Source of the DNA: Prolixibacteraceae bacterium
Lineage (GTDB): Bacteria > Bacteroidota > Bacteroidia > Bacteroidales > Prolixibacteraceae
DNA length: 64,000 nt
Reading direction: 5' to 3'
NCBI GenBank assembly: GCA_028683385.1
Contig: JAQUIJ010000002.1
Coordinates: forward strand, 434,001-498,000
Part shown: positions 1-7,962 of the stretch, piece by piece
Layout: each line of letters opens with the position of its first letter
How positions within the stretch are numbered: the stretch's first letter is position 1
Notes under the pieces: generated by a model
Database searches by the model: none
What the model was told of the DNA's origin: nothing
Seen by the model: only the letters and a program-made list of their open reading frames with translations
Position numbers and translations under genes: made by a program

Positions 1-1003
1 AAGGCAGCGAACCCGGATTCCAGATTTCGATTCTGTTTTTAAACAACATAACCTGCACGCTGGCATTGCTGGTGTAGTCGCGGTGAGCAATTGCATTAAC
101 AATGGCTTCGGCAATTACTTCTTTCGGTATTTCGTAACTGCCGGGTATTTGAACATGTTCGGCACGGGTTCCCACGCGATAGTCGAGTTTCGAAAGCACA
201 AAATCAACCGCCTGATCAACCAGATCAAAAACAGTTCCCTTAAATACTTTGTACGAAGCCATTGGTTTTTCAACCACCGTGCCGTGAAAGGAAGCGCACC
301 TCACTTCTGAATTGATAAAGAAATGCTGAGGCGCTTTCCCAAACAGAAGCAATGCCGCATGAGACACTCGTTGCTGACTGATTAAGTTGAGGTGAGAAAG
401 TGTTTTTTCTACCGAATCGGTTTCCTTTAGTGGAAAACCTCGTTTGGATTGGGCGGATCGGATAAACTGGGTAATTTTATCGTTATCCAGATCGTCCATG
501 CGAGCCTTTTGGCTTAGTGTTGCATCAAACGGAACTGAGCGTATGATTTCCTTTTCTTCGAGGTATCTGACCAAGGCCGCATATACCGATGCTTTCAGGT
601 CGTCGGGGCCTGAAAATGTTTTGCGAACCAGGTGATGTTGAGCTTTCTGAATGAATGCCAGTTCTTTCGGATGGCGTTCGCTGTCGGGTTGATGCGATAA
701 AAAAATCAACCTTGTCAGGCGACATTGAGTGGCCTGGTTAAATTCCAGTTCAGTAGGAGAGACTCCGTCTGAATTTTCAGAACCATATTCTTTACCAAGT
801 AAACCCAGGTAAATGTGACTAAATTCAACTTCGCGTAAATAAACCTGATCGGCACGTTGATCGATGGCTGGTAATTGCTCGAAAATAAACGGGTCGAAGA
901 AACGACCTAACAGAGGGTCAGACAAGATGTATTCGGCAAGGGCTTTTCGCTCCCTGCTAAATTCATTCTGAACACTACTGATAAATATTTTAAGTCGTTG
1001 CAT
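1..1003 (-). CDS. DUF4062 / RecG-like ATPase fusion protein (partial, runs off left edge)
   Basis: The ATG is at 1003 and the frame stays open to base 1, giving 334 codons without a stop, so the C-terminus lies outside the window. The first ~120 residues start MQRLKIFISSVQNEFSRER, the signature of DUF4062, a TIR-like domain often found in conflict and STAND proteins. From about residue 165 the protein matches the Schlafen/AlbA_2-associated 'RecG-like' regulators: FDATL, then DDLDNDKI, then the HATPase_c_4 box EAIVNAIAHRDY and IEIWNPGSLP at the edge. DUF4062 appears to sit where AlbA_2 normally is. It lies directly downstream of the type I R subunit on the same strand, separated by 187 bp holding a palindromic repeat. 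Function is inferred: a regulator or defence accessory of the restriction locus. Confidence 0.8.
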   Translation of the reverse strand, partial: MQRLKIFISSVQNEFSRERKALAEYILSDPLLGRFFDPFIFEQLPAIDQRADQVYLREVEFSHIYLGLLGKEYGSENSDGVSPTELEFNQATQCRLTRLIFLSHQPDSERHPKELAFIQKAQHHLVRKTFSGPDDLKASVYAALVRYLEEKEIIRSVPFDATLSQKARMDDLDNDKITQFIRSAQSKRGFPLKETDSVEKTLSHLNLISQQRVSHAALLLFGKAPQHFFINSEVRCASFHGTVVEKPMASYKVFKGTVFDLVDQAVDFVLSKLDYRVGTRAEHVQIPGSYEIPKEVIAEAIVNAIAHRDYTSNASVQVMLFKNRIEIWNPGSLP

Positions 1004-1059
1004 GGCGAACTGAGCAATAGGAATTATTTATTGTTGTATTTTAAGAGTACTCACCCCTC

Positions 1060-1138
1060 CGTCCGCAAGGCGGCCGTTCCGCCCCTCTCTCGCGAGAGAG
1101 GGGCAAAGCCCCGAGCATTCGGGGCGCGGGGGTGAGTC
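1060..1138. repeat. Intergenic palindromic repeat (nested inverted repeats)
   Basis: Two perfect hairpins sit side by side: cccctctct-cgcg-agagagggg and ccccgagcattcgggg. They are bracketed by complementary outer ends (actcacccct and gggggtgagt). The GC-rich block contrasts with AT-rich flanks and fills the gap between the R subunit and the DUF4062 gene. It resembles the short interspersed palindromes common in Bacteroidota. It could act as a terminator or mRNA-stabilising element. Confidence 0.7.
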
Positions 1139-1190
1139 CGGATTAAAACATAAATTAAAGGGTGACATTATTTCATTTTAATTACTTAAA

Positions 1191-3725
1191 TCAGGCTGCA
1201 AATTTATCAAGATTGATGTAATCTTTAATGTACAGCGGAATCATTTCGCGATATTGGGCTGCCACTTCTTTAAATTGCGAAATGGTGAGTGTCGGGTGGG
1301 TTTGCAGTGCATGAAAATCCTTCGATTCGATGATTTTACGGATTTCGCCATCAACAATATATGCTTTGAAGAAATACTTCAGTGCCCGCAGGTTTACATC
1401 TTCGCCGGGCGGATAAATCGAAATGAACTTATCGAATTCTTCTTCCAGCAGTTCGTCTTTCGATTTAAACTTCGGGATAATCCCAAAAATCTTTTCTACC
1501 ATTTCGCGGATGGATACTTTCCGGTCGATTTTGGCGGCTTTTCTCAATTTTTCGAGGTTGAAATATTCTTCGGGTTTGTCGAAAATTTCGCTCTGTATGT
1601 GCGAAATAACCTGTTCCCAGTTGCCCAGTTCTACGTTCTTTTTGATGATGTCGTCCATCGCAATGCGGTCTTCGAATTTCTTAAACAGCATGCGGTCGAT
1701 TTTCATTCCTTCGTATCCGATTTGTTGCTCGTGCAAAACGGCCAGTGGGTCGGGAATAAAGCTGGTGTACTTGTCAATGTCAACACCAGTTCCGCCGCCA
1801 CCAACTCCTGCACCCATTTTTGGTTTTGGAAGTTTTATTTTTTCGTCGTAATCAAACTTTTCTTCAAAATATTCGCAGTTGGCAAAGAAATCGAAGAGTT
1901 TAAAAAACGCTTTTTCGTGTTTTACGGTTTCGTCCTCGTTCAGCTCATTTCTTTGCTTGAATTCAAACGTGTTTTTGCGTGTTCCACGTCCTTTAATCTG
2001 AACAAAATCCGAAGGGCTGAAGATAGGGCGCATCATGCAAAGGTTCAATAAATCGGGGCAATCGTATCCTGTCGTCATCATCCCCACGGTGACACAAATA
2101 CGGGTTTTGCTGGTTTTATAACCTTCGAGCCAGACGGATTTGCCACTGAGTCTGTTCTCCGTAAAATTGATGGTCATTTGTTGGGCGTCGCTCACCTGCG
2201 AAGTCACCTGAACAGCAAAATCCGAATTGTATTTATCGGGGAAGAGCTGGTCGGCCAGTTCGTTCAGAATCTCGGTCAACTTTCGCGCGTGGTTTTGGCT
2301 AACTGCAAAGACGATGGTTTTCCCAATTTCATTGGTAATTGGATCGCGCAGGGCGTTTCCCAAAAAGGTTTGGCAAAATACCCGATTGGTTTTATCCGAA
2401 AAGAATTTGCGCTCGAAATCGCCTGAAACGAAAGTTTCGGTTTCTTCGCCTTCTTCGGTGGTCAGGGCAACGGAATAACCTTCATCCGAAAGCAATTGTG
2501 TGGTAATTTCAGTACGTGCATCCAATACTCTGGGATTTACCAAGTAGCCGTCTTTTACTCCTTCGAGCAACGAATAACGGAAAGTTGGTTCGCCGCCCTC
2601 GCAACCAAAAGTTGCATAAGTATCGCGCAACATCCGGCGTTCAATTTCGCGGGGATCGTTTTCTCTTACCTGGTTCGGATCAACTCCTTTTAAATAATCT
2701 TTTGGAGTGGCCGTTAAACCCAATTTATAGCCGTGGAAATATTCGAAAACTGCACGTGCATTGCCCGAAATGGAACGGTGCGATTCGTCAGAAATAATCA
2801 AATCGAAATCGGTGGGCGAAAATTGGGTGCGATATTTATTGTCGAACATCAGCGACTGGATAGTGGTGACCACAATATCGGCCTTTCGCCAATCGCTTTT
2901 GTGTTCTTTAAAAATGAAGGTCGTGTAATCGGGCTTTAGGTAGTTGGTAAATGCTTTCCAGGCTTGGTCTTCAAGCTCTAACCGGTCGACCAGAAATAGA
3001 ACTTTTCGGGCGTTCCGTGTTCTCAGGAATAATCGGATAACTGCTGCTGCGGTTAAGGTTTTGCCTGTTCCTGTTGCCATTTCAAATAAAAAACGATCTT
3101 TCCCCTCACGAACGGCCTTCTGCAAATGCTGAATCGCATCCAACTGATACAGTCTTAAAAAGCGGAGTCCATTCGTCCGGATAAAGTCCTTGCTTTTTTC
3201 GATGTTGCCGTTCCATCCTGGCCGCTGGGCATAATCGGGCATTTGAACCGTTACAATGTAATCGATGTCGACGGGTTCGGTGGCCAGCGCATTTCGGTCA
3301 GGATTCCATTCCTTTATCGCACCAATTTCACCAGGCGATGGAAACTTATAAATGGGTATTGGATTGCCTTTTTTAAGGTTCCACAAATAATGCACAATTC
3401 CATTCGAGAGAATTATAAATTGTACCCCGACAGTGTTGGCGTATTTGCGTGCTTGTTCCTTGGCTACCAATGGGTGCAAACTCTCTTTTTTTGCTTCCAG
3501 AACGCAAACTGGACTGCTGTTGTTATCGAGGAGTAAAAAGTCGAGTGAGCCTGATTTTACTTTTTCATAATCGTTTCCCCAGGCGTCAACTTCTTTTTGA
3601 GTGATTTTTATACGATTTTCGAGTAAGATGTTTGCTTTCCCTTCGCTACTGTCGAAGAATCGCCAACCGGCTTCTTCAAGCAGTTGGTTTATTTTAATTC
3701 TTGCATGTGCTTCGTTTTGTAACAT
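1191..3725 (-). CDS. hsdR: Type I restriction-modification system R subunit, EcoEI-like (DEAD/DEAH helicase)
   Basis: 844 residues from the ATG at 3725. The frame extends upstream only to a TTG at 3809, and family members begin near the (M)NEAHARIKINQLLEEAGW segment, so 3725 is chosen. The N-terminus holds the HsdR nuclease fold with DFLLLD...VLEAKK (the D...ExK catalytic pattern). The helicase follows: Walker A ATGTGKT near residue 217, DESH near 310, LGLTATP, then TTGYDCPDL and the arginine-finger motif GRGTRKN near 578. The tail resembles the EcoEI R C-terminal domain. It would translocate and cut DNA with HsdM and HsdS, neither of which is in the window; they may lie beyond the left edge, past the DUF4062 gene. 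A solitary helicase-nuclease is the alternative. Confidence 0.88.
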   Translation of the reverse strand: MLQNEAHARIKINQLLEEAGWRFFDSSEGKANILLENRIKITQKEVDAWGNDYEKVKSGSLDFLLLDNNSSPVCVLEAKKESLHPLVAKEQARKYANTVGVQFIILSNGIVHYLWNLKKGNPIPIYKFPSPGEIGAIKEWNPDRNALATEPVDIDYIVTVQMPDYAQRPGWNGNIEKSKDFIRTNGLRFLRLYQLDAIQHLQKAVREGKDRFLFEMATGTGKTLTAAAVIRLFLRTRNARKVLFLVDRLELEDQAWKAFTNYLKPDYTTFIFKEHKSDWRKADIVVTTIQSLMFDNKYRTQFSPTDFDLIISDESHRSISGNARAVFEYFHGYKLGLTATPKDYLKGVDPNQVRENDPREIERRMLRDTYATFGCEGGEPTFRYSLLEGVKDGYLVNPRVLDARTEITTQLLSDEGYSVALTTEEGEETETFVSGDFERKFFSDKTNRVFCQTFLGNALRDPITNEIGKTIVFAVSQNHARKLTEILNELADQLFPDKYNSDFAVQVTSQVSDAQQMTINFTENRLSGKSVWLEGYKTSKTRICVTVGMMTTGYDCPDLLNLCMMRPIFSPSDFVQIKGRGTRKNTFEFKQRNELNEDETVKHEKAFFKLFDFFANCEYFEEKFDYDEKIKLPKPKMGAGVGGGGTGVDIDKYTSFIPDPLAVLHEQQIGYEGMKIDRMLFKKFEDRIAMDDIIKKNVELGNWEQVISHIQSEIFDKPEEYFNLEKLRKAAKIDRKVSIREMVEKIFGIIPKFKSKDELLEEEFDKFISIYPPGEDVNLRALKYFFKAYIVDGEIRKIIESKDFHALQTHPTLTISQFKEVAAQYREMIPLYIKDYINLDKFAA

Positions 3726-3849
3726 CAACCAAGTCTCGTTATTTATTTGAATGCAAGATACATTTATTTGATGACTCTTATTATGTATGTTTTTTGAAAT
3801 AGCGTGCAATTTTCAGGAATGCGTTTAAATCGATTTAGCAACTTGTTTT

Positions 3850-3883
3850 TTTGATTCAAACCGCATCATTTTATGTAATTTTG
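3850..3883 (+). promoter_or_regulatory. Candidate Bacteroidota promoter for mtgA
   Basis: TAATTTTG at 3876-3883 fits the -7 consensus TAnnTTTG, with TTTG 22 bases upstream. Transcription would start near 3890, about 20 bases before the mtgA ATG. Confidence 0.45.
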
Positions 3884-3908
3884 TTCTTTCAAATCTCATC
3901 CTGAAAGA

Positions 3909-4607
3909 ATGAAAAACTCACTTGGTAAAACAATCTTCCGGTTTCTGTGGAAAGCGGCCCTTTGGTTCGTTGGGCTATCTATCTTTTCGGTTGTTGTCTT
4001 TCGGTTTGTACCGGTACCAATAACTCCACTGATGCTGATTCGCTGTGGGGAACAGGCTTTTAGCGATGATCCCATTCGTTTAAAGCACGACTGGGTTTCA
4101 TTGGACGAGATTTCGAAGAATTTGCCTTTGGCAGTCGTTTGCAGCGAGGATCAGAATTTCATGAACCATTCGGGATTTGACATGAAAGCCATTGAGCGCT
4201 CTGTTGACGCTGTCAAGCGGGGTGCCAAAAGGGTTCGGGGCGCCAGTACCATTTCGCAGCAAACCGCAAAAAACGTTTTTCTATGGCCAGGCAGAAGCTG
4301 GATTCGCAAAGGCTTTGAGGTTTATTTTACCGTTTTGATTGAATTCGGTTGGGGCAAGGAACGCATTATGGAAGTTTACCTGAATAGCATCGAAATGGGA
4401 AAAGGAATTTATGGTGCCGAGGCTGCTGCTGAATTTTACTGGCATACTTCTGCTAAGAATCTCTCCCGGACACAGGCTGCCGCCCTTGCAGCTATACTGC
4501 CAAATCCACGAAAATACAGCGCCAATCCGCCGGGACCTTACGTTCAGGACCGAATTGGCTGGATTGTCGATCAAATGGGGCAGTGGGGAGCTTTGAGGTT
4601 TAAATAG
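3909..4607 (+). CDS. mtgA: Monofunctional biosynthetic peptidoglycan transglycosylase
   Basis: 232 residues, the usual length for MtgA. One membrane anchor lies near residues 12-32, followed by a GT51 glycosyltransferase domain. Visible motifs are SEDQNF (catalytic Glu, about residue 80), GASTISQQTAKN (about 110-121), and the later block ERIMEVYLNSIEMG...GIYGAEAAA. It polymerises lipid II into glycan strands on the outer face of the inner membrane and has no transpeptidase domain. It stands alone, diverging from the restriction gene, and is followed by a clear terminator at 4673. The ATG at 3909 sits just downstream of a good promoter box. Confidence 0.94.
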   Translation: MKNSLGKTIFRFLWKAALWFVGLSIFSVVVFRFVPVPITPLMLIRCGEQAFSDDPIRLKHDWVSLDEISKNLPLAVVCSEDQNFMNHSGFDMKAIERSVDAVKRGAKRVRGASTISQQTAKNVFLWPGRSWIRKGFEVYFTVLIEFGWGKERIMEVYLNSIEMGKGIYGAEAAAEFYWHTSAKNLSRTQAAALAAILPNPRKYSANPPGPYVQDRIGWIVDQMGQWGALRFK

Positions 4608-4672
4608 AACAATTTCCCTTTTTAAGCAAATCTTAAGAAACCAAAGCAGTTGGAATCTGTTATACTATTTCG

Positions 4673-4695
4673 TCCGAATTTATTCGGATTTTTTT
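4673..4695 (+). terminator. Rho-independent terminator after mtgA
   Basis: A 7-bp perfect stem, tccgaat/attcgga, with a 2-base loop is followed directly by seven T residues. Confidence 0.7.
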
Positions 4696-4766
4696 GTGGC
4701 CGACATATTGAAAATTAAATTTCTATCGTTACTATTTAGACTGATTCCAAACTAAACAATTGAATT

Positions 4767-4850
4767 ATGGGACAAGCATGTTGCTTCACCACTGAAAACC
4801 TGGTACAGAATCTCAGCAACACGGAGTTCCATACCGCTTTTAAAAATTAA
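4767..4850 (+). CDS. Possible 27-residue small ORF upstream of ccsA
   Basis: An ATG-to-TAA reading frame between the mtgA terminator and ccsA encodes 27 residues beginning MGQACCFTTEN and ending in AFKN. It is flanked by two near-identical direct repeats, aaaattaaatttctatcgtt (4711-4730) and aaaattaaattactatcgta (4843-4862). The second copy overlaps the ccsA start. It contains adjacent cysteines but no other recognisable feature. It may be a small protein, a leader peptide or chance. Confidence 0.25.
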   Translation: MGQACCFTTENLVQNLSNTEFHTAFKN

Positions 4851-4861
4851 ATTACTATCGT

Positions 4862-7800
4862 ATGAATAAGATCCTGAATTTCTTTTTTTCATTCCCTTTC
4901 ATGGGTTTTTTGTTGCTGGTTATGGCTTTTTCGATGGGTATTGCCACTTTCGTCGAAAACTATTATGGAACCGAAGCTGCACAAAGTTTAATTTATAAAT
5001 CGTTTTGGTTTAGTTCGGTTTTGGTGCTTCTGGCCATCAACCTTGCCGTTAATTTCGTCAGACATAAAATGTACACCCGTCAACGAATTTCGGTGGGGAT
5101 ATTTCATATTTCGTTTATCATTATCCTGATTGGCGCTGGCATTACCCGATACATCAGTTTCGAAGGGGTGATGCATATTCGCGAAGGTCAGACTTCCGAT
5201 TTTATACTTTCTTCCGAAGATAACCTGACCGTTAAAAGTGGCAATCAAATCGTCAGTAATCCGGTACTTTTTTCAGAAATTACTCCACACGATTTTGATG
5301 AAAATATTGTCGTTGAGGGTCGTAAGGTCAGGGTCAAATCGGTTGGGTTTATAAAGAATGCAGTTCAAACGGTAAAAGAGGATCCTTCAGGAAAAGAGAT
5401 GATTGATTTTGTGGTTTCGCAAGGTCAGGGGCGCGAAAATTACGTTTTCTCGAAAGGAAATATCCTGAATCTGGGGAATATTCAACTTGGATTTGAACAG
5501 CCTGGCGCAAACTTTCAGTTTATCGATCGCAACGGTAGTTTGTTTCTGGCAGCGGATCGTACGGTTGAAATTCGTTCGATGACTGGTGGCGAAACAAAAG
5601 TTGTGAATGCAAATGATACGATTCCTGTTGAAACCATGCAGCTTTATGCCATTGATGGTTACATGCTTTTGATTAAAAATTTCTATACGCACGCCATTTC
5701 GGTGGTTGAAAAAGATCCTTCAGGAAATGAAGGTATTGATGCGGTTACCATGGAAATTACTGATGGCGCCAACAAACAAACGGTGAACGTAATGGGAAAA
5801 CATGGCATGAGAGGCGAACCTTTTATGGTTCAGGTAGGAAATTCTAAACTTGAAATATCTTACGGAGCTGACCCGATTTACCTGCCTTTTGCTTTGCAGT
5901 TAACTGATTTTCAGATGGAAAAATATCCCGGATCGATGAGTCCATCGTCGTATGCCAGTGAGCTGGTTTTGATTGATACTGAGCGTAATGTTAAACGAAA
6001 TGTCAGGGTTTTTATGAATAACACGTTGAATTACGGTGGCTATAAGTTCTTTCAGTCTTCGTACGATCAGGACGAAGGTGGAACCGTGCTTTCTGTGAAT
6101 GCCGATCAGTTGGGAACTACGGTTACTTACCTCGGCTATATTCTGCTTGGACTTGGTTTTGTTTTGGCCTTATTCAGTAAAACCTCGCGTTTCCATTCGT
6201 TGGTTCAACGTTTAAAGCAGTATTCCAAACCGGTTGGTCTGGTTGTATTTGCTTTATTATTTCTGAATTTAGGTTCAGCAAAAGCAGATAGTTCAGAGTT
6301 GTCGCCTATTCCAAGAATTGATCAGGCTGTTTTAACTGATTTTTCAAGATTATGGATTCAGGAGCAGGATGGACGGATTGAGCCGGTTTCAACGCTGTCA
6401 TCAGAAATACTTCGGAAAGTAGCGCGTAAATCCAGTTTTGAAGGGCGTTCGCCTGAAGAAGTAATGCTTGGATTGTATTTATATCCTGAATATTGGCGAA
6501 ATGTATCTTTGGTTTATGTCACCAATAATCAATTGAAATCGTTGCTTGGGGTAACCGAAAGCCGTATTCCGTTGACGGCGCTATTCGATGATAAGGGAGC
6601 CTATAAATTGATGGAGCCTGTTAAAGCCGCATTCGCTAAAATGCCGGCTTCCAGAAATGTTTACGAAAAGGAAATCATCAATTTGGATGAACGGGTTAAT
6701 GTTTGTTTCATGGTAATTAACGGCGATGCGTTTGCGCTCTTCCCCGGAGTGACAAAAGACGTCAAGTGGGCATTCCCAGGGAATAGCCCTGCAGGATTAA
6801 CAAATGAAGAGTCGTTGTTTGTCAACAAGGGTTTCGAGCTCCTGAAAGAAGCAATGAATGGACAAGGCCAAATTAGTGCCCGACAGATTATGGCAAGCAT
6901 TGCATCGTACCAAACGAAATATGGATCAAGTTATTTACCATCCAACTCAAAAAAAGAAGTTGAGATTTTCTATAATTCACTCAATCCGTTTAAACGGGTT
7001 TTTCCAATTTACCTGACGGTTGGATTTGTATTGCTGATTGTTTTGTTTGTCAATATATTCAGGCAAAAGGTGATGAGCTCAAAGGTCAGGATTGGCTTTA
7101 CAGCGATTATTGTGCTGGGATTTATACTTCACACCGTTGGATTGGCTCTGCGTTGGTATATTGCTGGTCATGCACCGTGGTCGAACGGCTACGAATCGAT
7201 GGTTTACGTGGCTTGGGCTTCGATGCTTGCTGGTGTCATTTTTGGACGGAAATACCCGATGGTTATTGCCACTTCGGCCATGCTTTCAGGAATTATATTG
7301 TTTGTGGCCCACCTCAACTGGATGAACCCTGAAATTACGCATCTGGTTCCGGTTTTGAATTCGTATTGGCTGATGATTCATGTGGCTGTAATTACTGCAA
7401 GTTATGGATTTATTGGGATGAGTGCTTTTATTGGCCTGTTAGTTCTGATTTTGTTTAGCCTCAGTAACCCGAAGAATAGTAAAAATGTAAAGAATATAAT
7501 TCTTCAACTTACTACAATTAGCGAGATGTCGGTAACCGTTGGGTTGTATATGCTAACAATTGGTACATTTCTGGGCGGTGTTTGGGCTAACGAGAGTTGG
7601 GGCCGATACTGGGGTTGGGATTCGAAGGAAACCTGGGCGCTGGTTACTGTTGTCGTTTATTCATTCGTTGCTCATATGCGCCTGATTCCTTCATTAAAAG
7701 GTATTTACAATTACACAGTTGCCACGGTGGTCGGTTTTTCTTCGGTGCTGATGACCTATTTTGGCGTGAACTATTACCTGAGTGGTTTGCATTCGTATGG

Positions 7801-7918
7801 TCGTGGCTCGATCGATGGCATGCACTGGTCGGTGTATGTATTTGCCGGAATCGTAGTTGCCCTTTTAATCTCATCAAATCTCAAACAGAAAAATTTGGAT
7901 TTCGAAAATACAAAATAG
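4862..7918 (+). CDS. ccsA: Fused cytochrome c biogenesis protein CcsBA (ResB-CcsA), system II
   Basis: 1018 residues combining the two halves of the system II haem-lyase. The N-terminal ResB/CcsB-like half has early membrane helices and a long periplasmic stretch, followed by a helix near residue 425. The C-terminal CcsA half is a run of helices from about residue 705. It carries the typical HTVGLALRWYIAGHAPWSNG stretch and the tryptophan-rich WWD-type haem site (NESWGRYWGWDSKETW) near residue 910, followed by a conserved His (AHMRLIP). It exports haem and ligates it to CxxCH apocytochromes in the periplasm. The haem lipoproteins at 29734-31111 are plausible clients. The fusion is usual for Bacteroidota. 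Confidence 0.93.
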   Translation: MNKILNFFFSFPFMGFLLLVMAFSMGIATFVENYYGTEAAQSLIYKSFWFSSVLVLLAINLAVNFVRHKMYTRQRISVGIFHISFIIILIGAGITRYISFEGVMHIREGQTSDFILSSEDNLTVKSGNQIVSNPVLFSEITPHDFDENIVVEGRKVRVKSVGFIKNAVQTVKEDPSGKEMIDFVVSQGQGRENYVFSKGNILNLGNIQLGFEQPGANFQFIDRNGSLFLAADRTVEIRSMTGGETKVVNANDTIPVETMQLYAIDGYMLLIKNFYTHAISVVEKDPSGNEGIDAVTMEITDGANKQTVNVMGKHGMRGEPFMVQVGNSKLEISYGADPIYLPFALQLTDFQMEKYPGSMSPSSYASELVLIDTERNVKRNVRVFMNNTLNYGGYKFFQSSYDQDEGGTVLSVNADQLGTTVTYLGYILLGLGFVLALFSKTSRFHSLVQRLKQYSKPVGLVVFALLFLNLGSAKADSSELSPIPRIDQAVLTDFSRLWIQEQDGRIEPVSTLSSEILRKVARKSSFEGRSPEEVMLGLYLYPEYWRNVSLVYVTNNQLKSLLGVTESRIPLTALFDDKGAYKLMEPVKAAFAKMPASRNVYEKEIINLDERVNVCFMVINGDAFALFPGVTKDVKWAFPGNSPAGLTNEESLFVNKGFELLKEAMNGQGQISARQIMASIASYQTKYGSSYLPSNSKKEVEIFYNSLNPFKRVFPIYLTVGFVLLIVLFVNIFRQKVMSSKVRIGFTAIIVLGFILHTVGLALRWYIAGHAPWSNGYESMVYVAWASMLAGVIFGRKYPMVIATSAMLSGIILFVAHLNWMNPEITHLVPVLNSYWLMIHVAVITASYGFIGMSAFIGLLVLILFSLSNPKNSKNVKNIILQLTTISEMSVTVGLYMLTIGTFLGGVWANESWGRYWGWDSKETWALVTVVVYSFVAHMRLIPSLKGIYNYTVATVVGFSSVLMTYFGVNYYLSGLHSYGRGSIDGMHWSVYVFAGIVVALLISSNLKQKNLDFENTK

Positions 7919-7962
7919 TACTATCTTTAAAGTCTTGTTGATTGAACTAAAGGATAAGACTT

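Noticed and set aside
1254-2051. Long plus-strand frame opposite the restriction gene
   Set aside because: It is a shadow of the strong minus-strand R subunit and has no coherent domain.
3726-3809. N-terminal extension of the R subunit from a TTG start
   Set aside because: The added residues are not expected for the family; the ATG at 3725 begins at the conserved region.
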